Positions 14,518 through 21,525 of a stretch of 28,143 bases of DNA are shown here, in pieces. The translations under genes were made by a program, and so were the position numbers. Each line of letters begins with the position of its first letter. Positions within the stretch are counted from its first letter, which is position 1. The stretch is taken from contig DATBKB010000111.1 in assembly GCA_036556145.1 (NCBI GenBank), forward strand, positions 1 to 28,143. The letters run 5' to 3'. The DNA is from JACDAV01 sp036556145 (GTDB lineage: Bacteria; Chloroflexota; Limnocylindria; Limnocylindrales; CSP1-4). The notes below the pieces were generated by a model. It saw only the letters and a list, made by a program, of their open reading frames with translations, did no database searches and had not been told where the DNA came from.

Positions 14518-15699
14518 ATGACCGACACCGCCGCACGCCACGCGGGGGCGCCCGCCGCCAACCAGGCTGGTGCGCGGGTGAACAAGGACGCCTACGCCGA
14601 GGCCGCCGACTTCCTGCCCCTGAAGGGCATCGACCACATCGAGTTCTGGGTCGGCAATGCGCGCCAGGCGTCCGCCTATTACCGCGCCCTGTGGGGCTTC
14701 ACGCCGATCGCCTACAGCGGGCTCGAGACCGGCGTCCGCGATCGCGCGAGCTACGTCATGCGCCAGAACGACATCACGTTCGTGTTCACCGCGCCGCTGA
14801 CGCCCGACGGCGAGATCGCCGAGCACGTCCGTGCGCACGGCGACGGCGTCCGCGACATCGCCTTCGCGGTCGACGACGTCGATTCGGCGTTCCGCGAGAC
14901 GACGAAGCGCGGTGCAAAGCCGGCGTCGCCGCCCACCGAGCATGACGGCGGCGAGGACGGCATCCTGCGCCGAAGCGCGGTCTGGACGTACGGCGAGACG
15001 CGCCACTCGTTCGTCGACCGCCGCGACTACCACGGGGTCTTCGCGCCGGGGTACCGCAAGGTCAGGAAGCCCGCGCGTGCCGCCGGTGGCCTGTCGCTCC
15101 TCGAGGTCGATCACTGCGTCGGCAACGTCGGGCTCGGCGACATGAACCGGTTCGTCGACTTCTACCGCGACGTCTTCGGCTTCAGCCAGCTCATCCACTA
15201 CGACGACAAGGTCATCCACACCGAGTACAGCGCGCTCATGTCGAAGGTCATGACCAACGGCAACGGGCGGATCAAGTTCCCGATCAACGAGCCGGCGACC
15301 GGCAAGAAGAAGAGCCAGATCCAGGAGTACCTCGACTGGTACCGCTCGCCGGGGTGCCAGCACATCGCGATGCGCACGAACGACATCGTTGCGACGGTCC
15401 GCCAGCTCCGCGAGAACGGCGTCGAGTTCCTCGGCCTGCCGCACGAGTACTACGCGACGCTGGCAGATCGCGTCGGCGATGTCGGCGTGCCGATGGAGAC
15501 GCTCGAGGAGCTCGGCATCGAGGCCGATCGCGACGAGGAGGGCTACCTCCTCCAGATCTTCACGCGGCCGGTGCAGGATCGCCCGACGTTCTTCTTCGAG
15601 ATCATCGAGCGGCACGGCTCGCGCGGCTTCGGCGTGGGCAACTTCAAGGCGCTCTTCGAGGCCATCGAGCGGGAGCAGGCGAAGCGCGGCAACCTCTAG
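14518..15699 (+). CDS. hpd: 4-hydroxyphenylpyruvate dioxygenase
   Basis: Encodes 393 residues; CTGGAGG lies 7 bases before the ATG. It has two vicinal-oxygen-chelate domains. The N-terminal one (about residues 37-165) opens with IDHIEFWVGNARQASAYYRALWGF. The C-terminal, catalytic one opens with LEVDHCVGNVGLGDMNRFVDFYRDVFGF. The iron ligands are visible as H199 (VDHCV), H282 (GCQHIAM) and E361 (FFFEIIER). The C-terminal gate helix GFGVGNFKALFEAIEREQ is conserved. It converts 4-hydroxyphenylpyruvate to homogentisate in tyrosine breakdown. Homogentisate dioxygenase and a fumarylacetoacetase-family gene follow within 8 kb on the same strand but are not contiguous with it. Confidence 0.96.
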   Translation: MTDTAARHAGAPAANQAGARVNKDAYAEAADFLPLKGIDHIEFWVGNARQASAYYRALWGFTPIAYSGLETGVRDRASYVMRQNDITFVFTAPLTPDGEIAEHVRAHGDGVRDIAFAVDDVDSAFRETTKRGAKPASPPTEHDGGEDGILRRSAVWTYGETRHSFVDRRDYHGVFAPGYRKVRKPARAAGGLSLLEVDHCVGNVGLGDMNRFVDFYRDVFGFSQLIHYDDKVIHTEYSALMSKVMTNGNGRIKFPINEPATGKKKSQIQEYLDWYRSPGCQHIAMRTNDIVATVRQLRENGVEFLGLPHEYYATLADRVGDVGVPMETLEELGIEADRDEEGYLLQIFTRPVQDRPTFFFEIIERHGSRGFGVGNFKALFEAIEREQAKRGNL

Positions 15700-15774
15700 C
15701 GCGTCATCGAGGCCGCCTGTTGCGCGTGATCGTGGCCGCGATTCCTTGTCTTGCGCCCACCGGCGCCGCCCTTG

Positions 15775-15930
15775 TGGGCTAACTCAAGCCCCCGTAGCGC
15801 TACGGAGCGACCCGGTCCGTAATTGCATCTGGAGTACGCGTTAGCGTCGGTTCGAGCCTCCTGCAGGCCTCCGGACGCGTTTCCGGGCGGCCGTCCTCCG
15901 CGTAACGCTACTCCGGCTGGAGTTAGCCCA
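15775..15930. repeat. 156-bp element with imperfect terminal inverted repeats
   Basis: The outer 31 bases at each end (15775-15805 and 15900-15930) are inverted copies matching at 25 of 31 positions; the outermost 11 (TGGGCTAACTC) are identical. The left arm also contains a perfect 14-bp palindrome, CCGTAGCGCTACGG (15792-15805). Variants of GGAGTA..GCGTTA recur inside. The words CTAAC and GTTAG stand out in this GC-rich sequence. It could be a MITE-like or REP-like element, or a structured site resembling an integron attC. No clear target duplication is seen. Its right part encodes the last 29 residues of the XRE protein. Confidence 0.55.
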
Positions 15931-16581
15931 GAACGACAGCCCCGAGATCCGCCCGCTCGGCTGGCGAAGCCACGCCCGCATCGCGTGACCATCGGCCGGA
16001 AAGGCCGAACGCAGCGTCGTGGCGTGAGCGCGGGCTCGGCGGCGGTTCATGTCGCTCGCCGCCACGACCACCCAACCGCTCACCGTCGCGGCCTCCCAGC
16101 CCCGCTCCCTCGCGATGCCGACGGCTAGCCGCGTGCGTCGGTCCATCGTGACGAGCAGGTCCTCGATCGACGCGATCTCCGTCTTGAGCTCGACGATGAG
16201 CAGCGATCGGGTCGGGGCGTGGAGGGCGAGGATGTCGATGACGCCTCGCTCGCCGTAGACCGAGAACGACACCTCCGGCGCCTGAACCCAACCGGGCAGC
16301 TCGGCCAGGAGCCGGGCGACCTCCTCGCGGAGTGCTTCGTGGGCGGCATTGACCAGGCGGTCGAGGTCGCCACCGCGCCATCGCGCGAGCGTCACGACGC
16401 GGACGTCGATCGCATGCGCCACCTGCCGCAGCCTCGCGAGGGTCACGTCGTCGAGATGGCCGCGCTCGATGGACGAGACGAGCCCGCGGGACACGCCCGC
16501 CCGCTCGGCAACATCCCGTTGCCGCCAACCGCTCCGGATCCTGACCGCCCGCAGGGCGGCACCGACTCGCGCATCGTCCAT
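15841..16581 (-). CDS. XRE-family HTH protein with C-terminal PD-(D/E)XK-like domain
   Basis: Encodes 246 residues from the ATG at 16581. Residues 7-62 are a Cro/C1-type helix-turn-helix (ALRAVRIRSGWRQRDVAERAGVSRGLVSSIERG). After a linker, residues 100-165 show the pattern VYGERGVIDILALH...LLIVELKTE, that is D116, then E131-x-K133 on the next strand, and a following helix with MDRRTRLA. This is the arrangement of the PD-(D/E)XK nuclease fold. It could be a DNA-cleaving or a degenerate DNA-binding domain. The family occurs in Actinobacteria and Chloroflexi, but its function is not established. The tail from W218 is encoded by the inverted-repeat element at 15775-15930 and is rich in arginine and serine, which suggests that the original C-terminus was replaced. 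It is divergent from the DUF4396 gene. Confidence 0.78.
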   Translation of the reverse strand: MDDARVGAALRAVRIRSGWRQRDVAERAGVSRGLVSSIERGHLDDVTLARLRQVAHAIDVRVVTLARWRGGDLDRLVNAAHEALREEVARLLAELPGWVQAPEVSFSVYGERGVIDILALHAPTRSLLIVELKTEIASIEDLLVTMDRRTRLAVGIARERGWEAATVSGWVVVAASDMNRRRARAHATTLRSAFPADGHAMRAWLRQPSGRISGLSFWANSSRSSVTRRTAARKRVRRPAGGSNRR

Positions 16582-16602
16582 CGCCGCGAGAATGAACGGG
16601 TG

Positions 16603-16616
16603 CGGTCTACCGACCG
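16603..16616. promoter_or_regulatory. Possible operator CGGTC-TACC-GACCG in the XRE/DUF4396 intergenic region
   Basis: A 5-bp inverted repeat with a 4-base spacer lies in the 63-base gap between the divergent starts at 16581 and 16645. On the minus strand it contains TAGACC, which could be the -10 box of the XRE gene (start 17-20 bases on). An XRE protein binding here would repress itself. This rests on position and symmetry only. Confidence 0.3.
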
Positions 16617-16644
16617 TTACGTCCCGCGCGGAAGGGGATTGACA

Positions 16645-17103
16645 GTGAGCGCGCACCCGACTCCGTCGCTGAACCGCCTCGCGGCGTCGGCCACGACGCA
16701 CTGCCTGACGGGCTGTGCGATCGGCGAGGTGCTGGGATTGGTCATCGCGACGGCGCTCGGGTGGGGTGTGACCGCGTCGATCGTCCTGGCGATCGCCCTC
16801 GCCTTCGTCTTCGGCTACACGCTGACGATCCGGCCGCTGCTCGCCGGCGGTCTGGCCCTCGGGGAGGCGGCCCGGATCGCGTTTGCCGCCGACACGATCT
16901 CGATTACCGTCATGGAGATCGTCGACAACGCGGTGATCCTCGCGGTCCCGGGCGCGATGGATGCGGGCCTCGACAGCGGCCTCTTCTGGATCAGCCTCGC
17001 GGCGGCGCTCGCCATCGCCTGGGTCGCGGTGCTTCCGGTCAACCGCTGGCTCATCGGGCGAGGCCTCGGCCACGCGGTCGTGCACGGCCGAGGCCATCAC
17101 TGA
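16645..17103 (+). CDS. DUF4396 family membrane protein
   Basis: Encodes 152 residues from a GTG start preceded by GGAAGGGG at 7 bases. It begins with a short polar stretch followed by TTHCLTGCAIGEVLGLVI, the diagnostic opening of DUF4396, then ALAFVFGYTLTIRPLL, FAADTISITVMEIVDNAVILAVPGAMDAG and LPVNRWLIGRGLGHAVVH. It has four hydrophobic segments and a histidine-rich C-terminus (HAVVHGRGHH). The invariant His and Cys near the N-terminus and the terminal histidines suggest metal or proton handling, but no function has been shown for the family. The gene starts a plus-strand run; the next gene follows 80 bases later with its own promoter-like box. Confidence 0.85.
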   Translation: MSAHPTPSLNRLAASATTHCLTGCAIGEVLGLVIATALGWGVTASIVLAIALAFVFGYTLTIRPLLAGGLALGEAARIAFAADTISITVMEIVDNAVILAVPGAMDAGLDSGLFWISLAAALAIAWVAVLPVNRWLIGRGLGHAVVHGRGHH

Positions 17104-17157
17104 CCACAGCCTGGGGAGACGCGCCGGGTTCGGTCCTCCGCGCGCCCACGGGCCACC

Positions 17158-17163
17158 TACACT
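17158..17163 (+). promoter_or_regulatory. Putative -10 box TACACT
   Basis: ACC-TACACT-CG lies 20 bases before the ATG at 17184, between it and the DUF4396 gene. A leader of about 14 bases would still include the GAGGAGG ribosome site. Confidence 0.45.
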
Positions 17164-17183
17164 CGCGCGCGAGGAGGGGTGCG

Positions 17184-17672
17184 ATGTATCCGTGGATCGT
17201 CTTCGTCCACATCGCCGCCGCGTTCCTGTTCGTCATGGGCCACGGCGCCTCGATGTGGGTTTCCGACCAGATCCGCCGCGAGCGCGACCCGGAACGGATC
17301 CGGGCGCTGCTCGAGCTGTCGAGCCGGAGTCTCGGGCTCGTCTACGTCTCGCTGCTGGTCCTGCTCATCGCCGGCATCGTCGCCGCGGTCATGGGCGGCC
17401 ACTTCGCCCGAGGCTGGCCCTGGGCCGCAATCGTGGTCCTCGCCGTCCTCATCGGGGCGATGTACGGGTTGGCGTCCCGCTACTACGGCAAGGTTCGTGA
17501 GGCCGTCGGGTTGCGGTCGTACCAGACGCCGAAGGACGCTCCCGACCCGACGCCGGTCGGTGCCGCGGAGCTCGCCGCGCTCGTCGACAACCGCCGCCCG
17601 GACGTCATCGGGCTGATCGGGGTCGCTGGCCTGCTGGTGATCCTCTGGCTCATGTATTTCAAGCCGTTCTGA
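17184..17672 (+). CDS. Integral membrane protein, CopD/DUF2269-like
   Basis: Encodes 162 residues; the start is supported by GAGGAGG 7 bases upstream. It has four hydrophobic helices at about residues 5-24 (VFVHIAAAFLFVMGHGASMWV), 50-70, 76-96 and 141-160, with a polar loop in between (about 100-135). The opening PWIVFVHIAAAFLFVMGHG resembles the DUF2269/CopD-like group of small membrane proteins, where histidines in the first helix may bind haem or metal (H9 and H20 here). The similarity is recognised by eye and is not certain. Function unknown. It lies between the DUF4396 and lipoprotein genes. Confidence 0.7.
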   Translation: MYPWIVFVHIAAAFLFVMGHGASMWVSDQIRRERDPERIRALLELSSRSLGLVYVSLLVLLIAGIVAAVMGGHFARGWPWAAIVVLAVLIGAMYGLASRYYGKVREAVGLRSYQTPKDAPDPTPVGAAELAALVDNRRPDVIGLIGVAGLLVILWLMYFKPF

Positions 17673-17788
17673 GCCCAGCCGCCCGAACGAGAGCCATTCC
17701 GAGCCCGGCCCGGGCCGAAACCGGCGCCCGAGCCTCCGACGTATCGAGGGTGCGGGACTCACGACGTCCCGATCCACGAGGAGGCTCC

Positions 17789-18295
17789 ATGCGCATCCGA
17801 CCCGCGATCCCTGCCCTTGCCGCTGGCGCCGTTCTGGCGCTCGCCGCCTGCACCAGCGGCAGCGGCGCGACCCAATCGCCGAGCGCGACCGCGACGCCGA
17901 CCCAGGCGGCCAGCCCGTCTGCGACGAGCGAATCACCTTCGGCCGGTGAGGCGACCGTCATGGTCGCCGATTCCGATCTCGGCCAGATCCTCGTCGACGG
18001 CAAGGGCATGACGCTCTACCTGTTCACCCCGGACGAGGCCGGCACGCCGACCTGCTACGACGGCTGCGCCCAGGCGTGGCCGCCCCTCCTCGCCGATGGC
18101 GAGGTGAGCGTCGGCGAAGGCCTCGACGACTCCGACTTCAGCACCGCCGCCCGGACCGACGGCGGCGACCAGGTGAAGGTCGGCAACTGGCCGCTCTACT
18201 ACTTCGCCAACGACAAGGCCCCCGGCGATACGAACGGCCAGGGCCTCAACGGCAAGTGGTACGTCGTCTCGCCGACCGGCGAAGCCATCAAGTAA
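17789..18295 (+). CDS. COG4315-type secreted lipoprotein
   Basis: Encodes 168 residues; GAGGAGG precedes the ATG by a few bases. An N-terminal lipoprotein signal ends in the lipobox LALAAC (C21). A Ser/Thr/Pro/Ala-rich linker (residues 22-53) would hold the domain off the membrane. The rest has the secreted-repeat pattern of COG4315 (Lipoprotein_15): LGQILVDGKGMTLYLFTPDEAGTPTCYDGCAQAWPPLLADG, then a second copy-like part VGNWPLYYFANDKAPGDTNGQGLNGKWYVVSPTG. Two cysteines in the CYDGC motif may pair. Such proteins are common in soil bacteria and have no established function. A strong hairpin follows the stop. Confidence 0.9.
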   Translation: MRIRPAIPALAAGAVLALAACTSGSGATQSPSATATPTQAASPSATSESPSAGEATVMVADSDLGQILVDGKGMTLYLFTPDEAGTPTCYDGCAQAWPPLLADGEVSVGEGLDDSDFSTAARTDGGDQVKVGNWPLYYFANDKAPGDTNGQGLNGKWYVVSPTGEAIK

Positions 18296-18311
18296 CGGCC
18301 GCCGCGCGTGC

Positions 18312-18345
18312 CGAAAGCCGGCGCCCACCCGGGCGTCGGCTTTCG
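18312..18345 (+). terminator. Strong intrinsic terminator
   Basis: CGAAAGCCGGCGCCC (18312-18326) pairs with GGGCGTCGGCTTTCG (18331-18345) over 15 bp (one G-T pair) around a 4-base loop. It starts 16 bases after the lipoprotein stop, and the next promoter box is 20 bases further on. It is the best terminator in the window and separates the lipoprotein gene from the fumarylacetoacetase-family gene. Confidence 0.8.
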
Positions 18346-18365
18346 TTCATCGGGTGACCCGCCGC

Positions 18366-18371
18366 TAGACT
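18366..18371 (+). promoter_or_regulatory. Putative -10 box TAGACT, leaderless start
   Basis: CGC-TAGACT-CG ends 6 bases before the GTG at 18378. Transcription would start at or next to the GTG, so the message should be leaderless. It lies directly after the strong terminator, which supports it as a real promoter. Confidence 0.5.
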
Positions 18372-18377
18372 CGGCGG

Positions 18378-19412
18378 GTGAGGATCGCCCACGTTCGCGA
18401 GCGCCACGCACCGGCCGGCGCCCGGTGGCGGCTCGCCGCCGCGCTCGATCGCGACGGTGGGCGCTGGCTGGACCTGGAGATCGCGCGGCGCCGCCTCGTC
18501 ACGGCGGACCCGCGCCGCGCCCACAACGAGGTCCTGTTCCGTTCGCCGATCACGACGCTCGATGACCATCTGGCGGCGGGCCTCCGCGTCGAAGCCCTCT
18601 CCGAGATCCTCGACGGGGTTCGTGCCACGACCGATCCCGATGATGACGACGCCGTCCTCGATGCGGCCGACCTTCGGTTCGGCCCGCCGATCCTCCGACC
18701 GCCATCCTTGCGCGACTTCTACGCGTTCGAGCGCCACGTCCGGACGATGTGGGAGCGTCGCGGCGGCGACGTGCCCGAGGCCTGGTACCGCCTGCCGATC
18801 TTCTACTTCGGCAACGCCTCCGAGATCCGCGGACCCGGCGATCCCGTTCACGCCCCGCGGGGCTCGAGCGAGCTCGACTTCGAGCTGGAGATCGCGGCCG
18901 TCATCGACACGCCGGCGACCGATCTTCCGGCCGCGCGCGGCGAGGAGGCGATCGGCGGCTTCACGATCCTCAACGACTGGTCGGCGCGGGACCTGCAACG
19001 AGAGGAGACGGCGGTCCGGCTCGGCCCGGCGAAGGGCAAGGACTTCGCGGCGACGATCGGGCCGTGGCTGGTCACGCCCGACGAGCTTGCGGATGCGCGG
19101 CTCGGCAAGGGGTACGACCTGGCGATGGCGGCGACGGTCTGCGGCCCCGACGGCCGCCGCGTCGAGATCAGCCGCGGGACGTGGGCCGACGTCCACTTCT
19201 CGTTCGGCGAGATGATCGAGCGCGCGTCCGCCGACGTCAGGCTCCGCGCCGGAGACGTGCTCGGCAGCGGGACCGTGGGGACCGGCTGCCTGCTCGAGGT
19301 CAAGGACGCGACGCTCGGCCGGTGGCTCGAGCCCGGCGACGAGGTCGTGCTCGCGGTCGACCGCCTCGGTGAGCTTCGCAGCCCCGTTGTTGCCCGCGAG
19401 AGCGCACGGTGA
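18378..19412 (+). CDS. Fumarylacetoacetate hydrolase family protein
   Basis: Encodes 344 residues from a GTG start. The N-terminal part (about residues 1-100) is variable, as in other family members. The C-terminal catalytic domain has LRDFYAFERHVRTMW, the metal-binding SSELDFELEIAAVI (E-x-E type acidic ligands), GFTILNDWSARDLQ with its aspartate, KGKDFAATIGPWLVTPDEL, and HFSFGEMIERAS followed by LRAGDVLGSGTVGTGCLLE. This is the FAH fold, a Mg/Ca-dependent C-C bond hydrolase. With the dioxygenases on either side, the likely job is splitting fumarylacetoacetate to fumarate and acetoacetate, although the family also includes acylpyruvases and isomerases. The stop overlaps the next start (GTGA). 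Confidence 0.9.
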   Translation: MRIAHVRERHAPAGARWRLAAALDRDGGRWLDLEIARRRLVTADPRRAHNEVLFRSPITTLDDHLAAGLRVEALSEILDGVRATTDPDDDDAVLDAADLRFGPPILRPPSLRDFYAFERHVRTMWERRGGDVPEAWYRLPIFYFGNASEIRGPGDPVHAPRGSSELDFELEIAAVIDTPATDLPAARGEEAIGGFTILNDWSARDLQREETAVRLGPAKGKDFAATIGPWLVTPDELADARLGKGYDLAMAATVCGPDGRRVEISRGTWADVHFSFGEMIERASADVRLRAGDVLGSGTVGTGCLLEVKDATLGRWLEPGDEVVLAVDRLGELRSPVVARESAR

Positions 19413-20533
19413 CCGAGGCCGCCATGTCCCTCGCGCCTGTGGCGCCGCGGCTGCCGGCGGGACTCGAGACGCCCTGCCTCGTCGTCGAGCTCGACACCGT
19501 CGCGCGCAACATCAGCCGGATGGCCGAGGCCGCCGAAGCGCGCGGCGTCCGACTCCGGCCGCACGTCAAGACCCACAAGAGCGTCCGCATCGCCGAGATG
19601 CAGCTCGCTGCCGGAGCATCGGGGATCACCGTCGGCACCCTCGGCGAGGCGGAGGTCTTCGCCGCCGCTGCGATCGAGGACATCCTCGTCGCGTACCCGA
19701 TCTGGGCCGAGGGACCGAAGGCCGCGCGCGTTCGCGCGCTCCACGACGGCCTTCGGCGCTTCGCCGTCGGCATCGATTCGATCCCGGGCGCCGAGCGCCT
19801 GGCCGCCGCTGTGGCCGGTGCCGCGCGTCCGCTCCACGCGCTGGTCGAGATCGACCCGGGCAATCGCCGCACCGGGGTCCCGCCCGATCGCGCGCTCGAC
19901 GTCGCCCTGGCCGCGCGATCGCTCGGGCTCGTGGTCGACGGCGTCTTCTGCCACGGCGGCCACTCGTACCGCGGCCCCGATGCGGTCGCCGCCGCGGCCG
20001 AGGACGAGATCGCGACGCTCAGCCTCGCCGTCGCCGGGCTGCGCGCCGCCGGCTTCGAGGCGCCGGTCGTGTCGGCCGGCTCGACGCCGACGGCCGTGCT
20101 CGCCGCCGCGGGCGAGGTCACCGAGATCCGTCCAGGCACGTATGTGCTCGGCGATCGCCATCAGCTCGCGCTCGGCGCCGCCCCGCCGGACGGCCTCGCG
20201 GCGTGGGTCGCCGCGACCGTCGTCTCGGCGTCGGTCGACGGGCAGGTCGTCCTCGACTCGGGGGCCAAGGCGCTGACGAAGGACCGCGCCTCGTATGTCG
20301 AGGGCCACGGGTACGTCGCGGGGTATCCGAAGGCCACGATCGATCGCCTGGCCGATTACCACGGCATGACGCGCATTCCTCCGGGATCGCCGGCGCCCGC
20401 CCTCGGCGAGGTCGTCGCGGTCCTCCCGAACCACATCTGCCCGGTCGTCGACCTGTACGACTCGTTCGTGGCGGTGCGCGGCGGCTCGGTCGTCGGTCGC
20501 TGGCCGGTCGACGCCCGCGGCCGCAGCGGCTAG
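19409..20533 (+). CDS. D-serine dehydratase / D-threonine aldolase family PLP enzyme
   Basis: Encodes 374 residues from a GTG overlapping the previous stop; an in-frame ATG 5 codons later is an alternative. The N-terminal alanine-racemase-type barrel opens with LETPCLVVELDTVARNI and holds the PLP lysine K54 in RPHVKTHK. IDPGNRRTGV and SAGSTPTAV are typical phosphate and substrate segments. The C-terminal domain has the metal site H342-x-C344 in LPNHICPVVDLYD. From memory of the family, an HxC pair is the zinc site of eukaryote-type D-serine dehydratase, while aldolases more often have HxD, so D-serine deamination is slightly favoured. It is probably cytoplasmic. Its tight coupling to the fumarylacetoacetase-family gene is not explained by a shared pathway. 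Confidence 0.88.
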   Translation: MTEAAMSLAPVAPRLPAGLETPCLVVELDTVARNISRMAEAAEARGVRLRPHVKTHKSVRIAEMQLAAGASGITVGTLGEAEVFAAAAIEDILVAYPIWAEGPKAARVRALHDGLRRFAVGIDSIPGAERLAAAVAGAARPLHALVEIDPGNRRTGVPPDRALDVALAARSLGLVVDGVFCHGGHSYRGPDAVAAAAEDEIATLSLAVAGLRAAGFEAPVVSAGSTPTAVLAAAGEVTEIRPGTYVLGDRHQLALGAAPPDGLAAWVAATVVSASVDGQVVLDSGAKALTKDRASYVEGHGYVAGYPKATIDRLADYHGMTRIPPGSPAPALGEVVAVLPNHICPVVDLYDSFVAVRGGSVVGRWPVDARGRSG

Positions 20534-20544
20534 GGGGGCGTCGG

Positions 20545-21504
20545 GTGCGGCGCTGGTCGGAGCTCGCGGCGGACCGGCCGGACCTGGCCGCGGCCGGCGA
20601 GGCGCTGTTCCGCGCGTTCACGGTTGGGTATCTCGCGACGATCCGGCCCGACGGGTCGCCGCGGGTCCACCCGGTCACCGTGACGTTGCACGAGGGCGGG
20701 TTGTACGTCAGCACCGTTGCGGGCACTCGCAAGGCGTACGACCTCCGGCGCGACGGCCGGTTCGCGCTTCACGCGTTCCCGCGCCTCCCCGACGACACGG
20801 GCTGGAACGACGAGGAGTTCATGGTCGGCGGACGCGCCGAGGAGGTCGCCGACCGCGACGAGCGTGCCGCCGTGCTCAGCGTCCACAACGACACCGTTGC
20901 GGCCGAGGATCCGCTCTGGCACCTGCTCCTTGACCGGGCGATGCACAAGCACCGCGTCGACGGTCGGGCCGTGATCGACCGCTGGCGCGGGTCGCCCCGG
21001 CGGGCGCGCGGGACGCCACCGGGCCTCGCGATCGTCCCGCTGCTTCCGGCGCACTGGCCGGAGGTCAGGGCGATCCTCGAGGCCGGAATCGCGACCGGCG
21101 ACGCGACGCTCGACCCGGAGCCGCCCGACTGGACTCGCTTCGACGACGTCCACCGGGTTGACGGCCGCTGGGTCGCGCTCGACGCCGACCGGGTCGCCGG
21201 CTGGACGGCACTCTCGTCGTACTCGAAGCGGCCTGTCTACAGCGGCGTCGCCTGGGAGCGCGTCTATGTCGCGGAAGGGATGCGCGGCCGGGGCGTCGGT
21301 CGGGCGCTCCTCGAGCACCAGATCGCGTCGATGACCGACCTCGGCCTGTGGTCCCTGCTCGCCGGCGTCATCCGCGAGAACGGCCCGAGCCTCGCGCTCC
21401 ATCGCCGCGTCGGCTTCCGGGTGATCGGCGTGCAGGAGCGGCTCGGCCAGGACCGCGCCGGCCGCTGGCGCGACGTCGTCCTCCTCGAGCGGCGAACGTC
21501 CTAG
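20545..21504 (+). CDS. Fusion: PPOX-type flavin split-barrel domain + GNAT acetyltransferase
   Basis: Encodes 319 residues from a GTG preceded by GGGGGG at about 7 bases; the start lies 11 bases after the upstream stop. Residues 1-150 are a pyridoxamine 5'-phosphate oxidase-like split barrel (FTVGYLATIRPDGSPRVHPVTVTLHEGGLYVSTVAGTRKAYDLRRDGRFALH). Residues 159-319 are a GNAT domain of the phosphinothricin acetyltransferase type, with RYGVGRALLEH-like acetyl-CoA loop RGRGVGRALLEH (about 246-257), IRENGPSLALHRRVGFRVIG and a final RWRDVVLLER. The reading frame is continuous, with no stop or start between the parts. The substrate is unknown; flavin or F420 may bind the first domain. The stop codon overlaps the -10 box of the next gene. 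Confidence 0.85.
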   Translation: MRRWSELAADRPDLAAAGEALFRAFTVGYLATIRPDGSPRVHPVTVTLHEGGLYVSTVAGTRKAYDLRRDGRFALHAFPRLPDDTGWNDEEFMVGGRAEEVADRDERAAVLSVHNDTVAAEDPLWHLLLDRAMHKHRVDGRAVIDRWRGSPRRARGTPPGLAIVPLLPAHWPEVRAILEAGIATGDATLDPEPPDWTRFDDVHRVDGRWVALDADRVAGWTALSSYSKRPVYSGVAWERVYVAEGMRGRGVGRALLEHQIASMTDLGLWSLLAGVIRENGPSLALHRRVGFRVIGVQERLGQDRAGRWRDVVLLERRTS

Positions 21505-21507
21505 ACT
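21502..21507 (+). promoter_or_regulatory. Putative -10 box TAGACT for homogentisate dioxygenase
   Basis: TCC-TAGACT-CC starts inside the stop codon of the fusion gene and lies 18 bases before the ATG at 21526. The leader of about 12 bases includes GGGGAGG. This suggests that the dioxygenase gene can be transcribed separately. Confidence 0.45.
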
Positions 21508-21525
21508 CCGGTCCGGGGAGGTCGC

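Noticed and set aside
15699..15744. Imperfect 23-bp direct repeat (GCGCGTnATCG...) just after the dioxygenase gene
   Set aside because: Only about 17 of 23 positions match and no function or transposon context is visible; probably chance or an old duplication.
17701..17775. Several short palindromes (CGGCCCGGGCCG, CGGGAC..GTCCCG) before the lipoprotein gene
   Set aside because: Short GC palindromes are common at this base composition; spacing does not suggest a specific operator or riboswitch.
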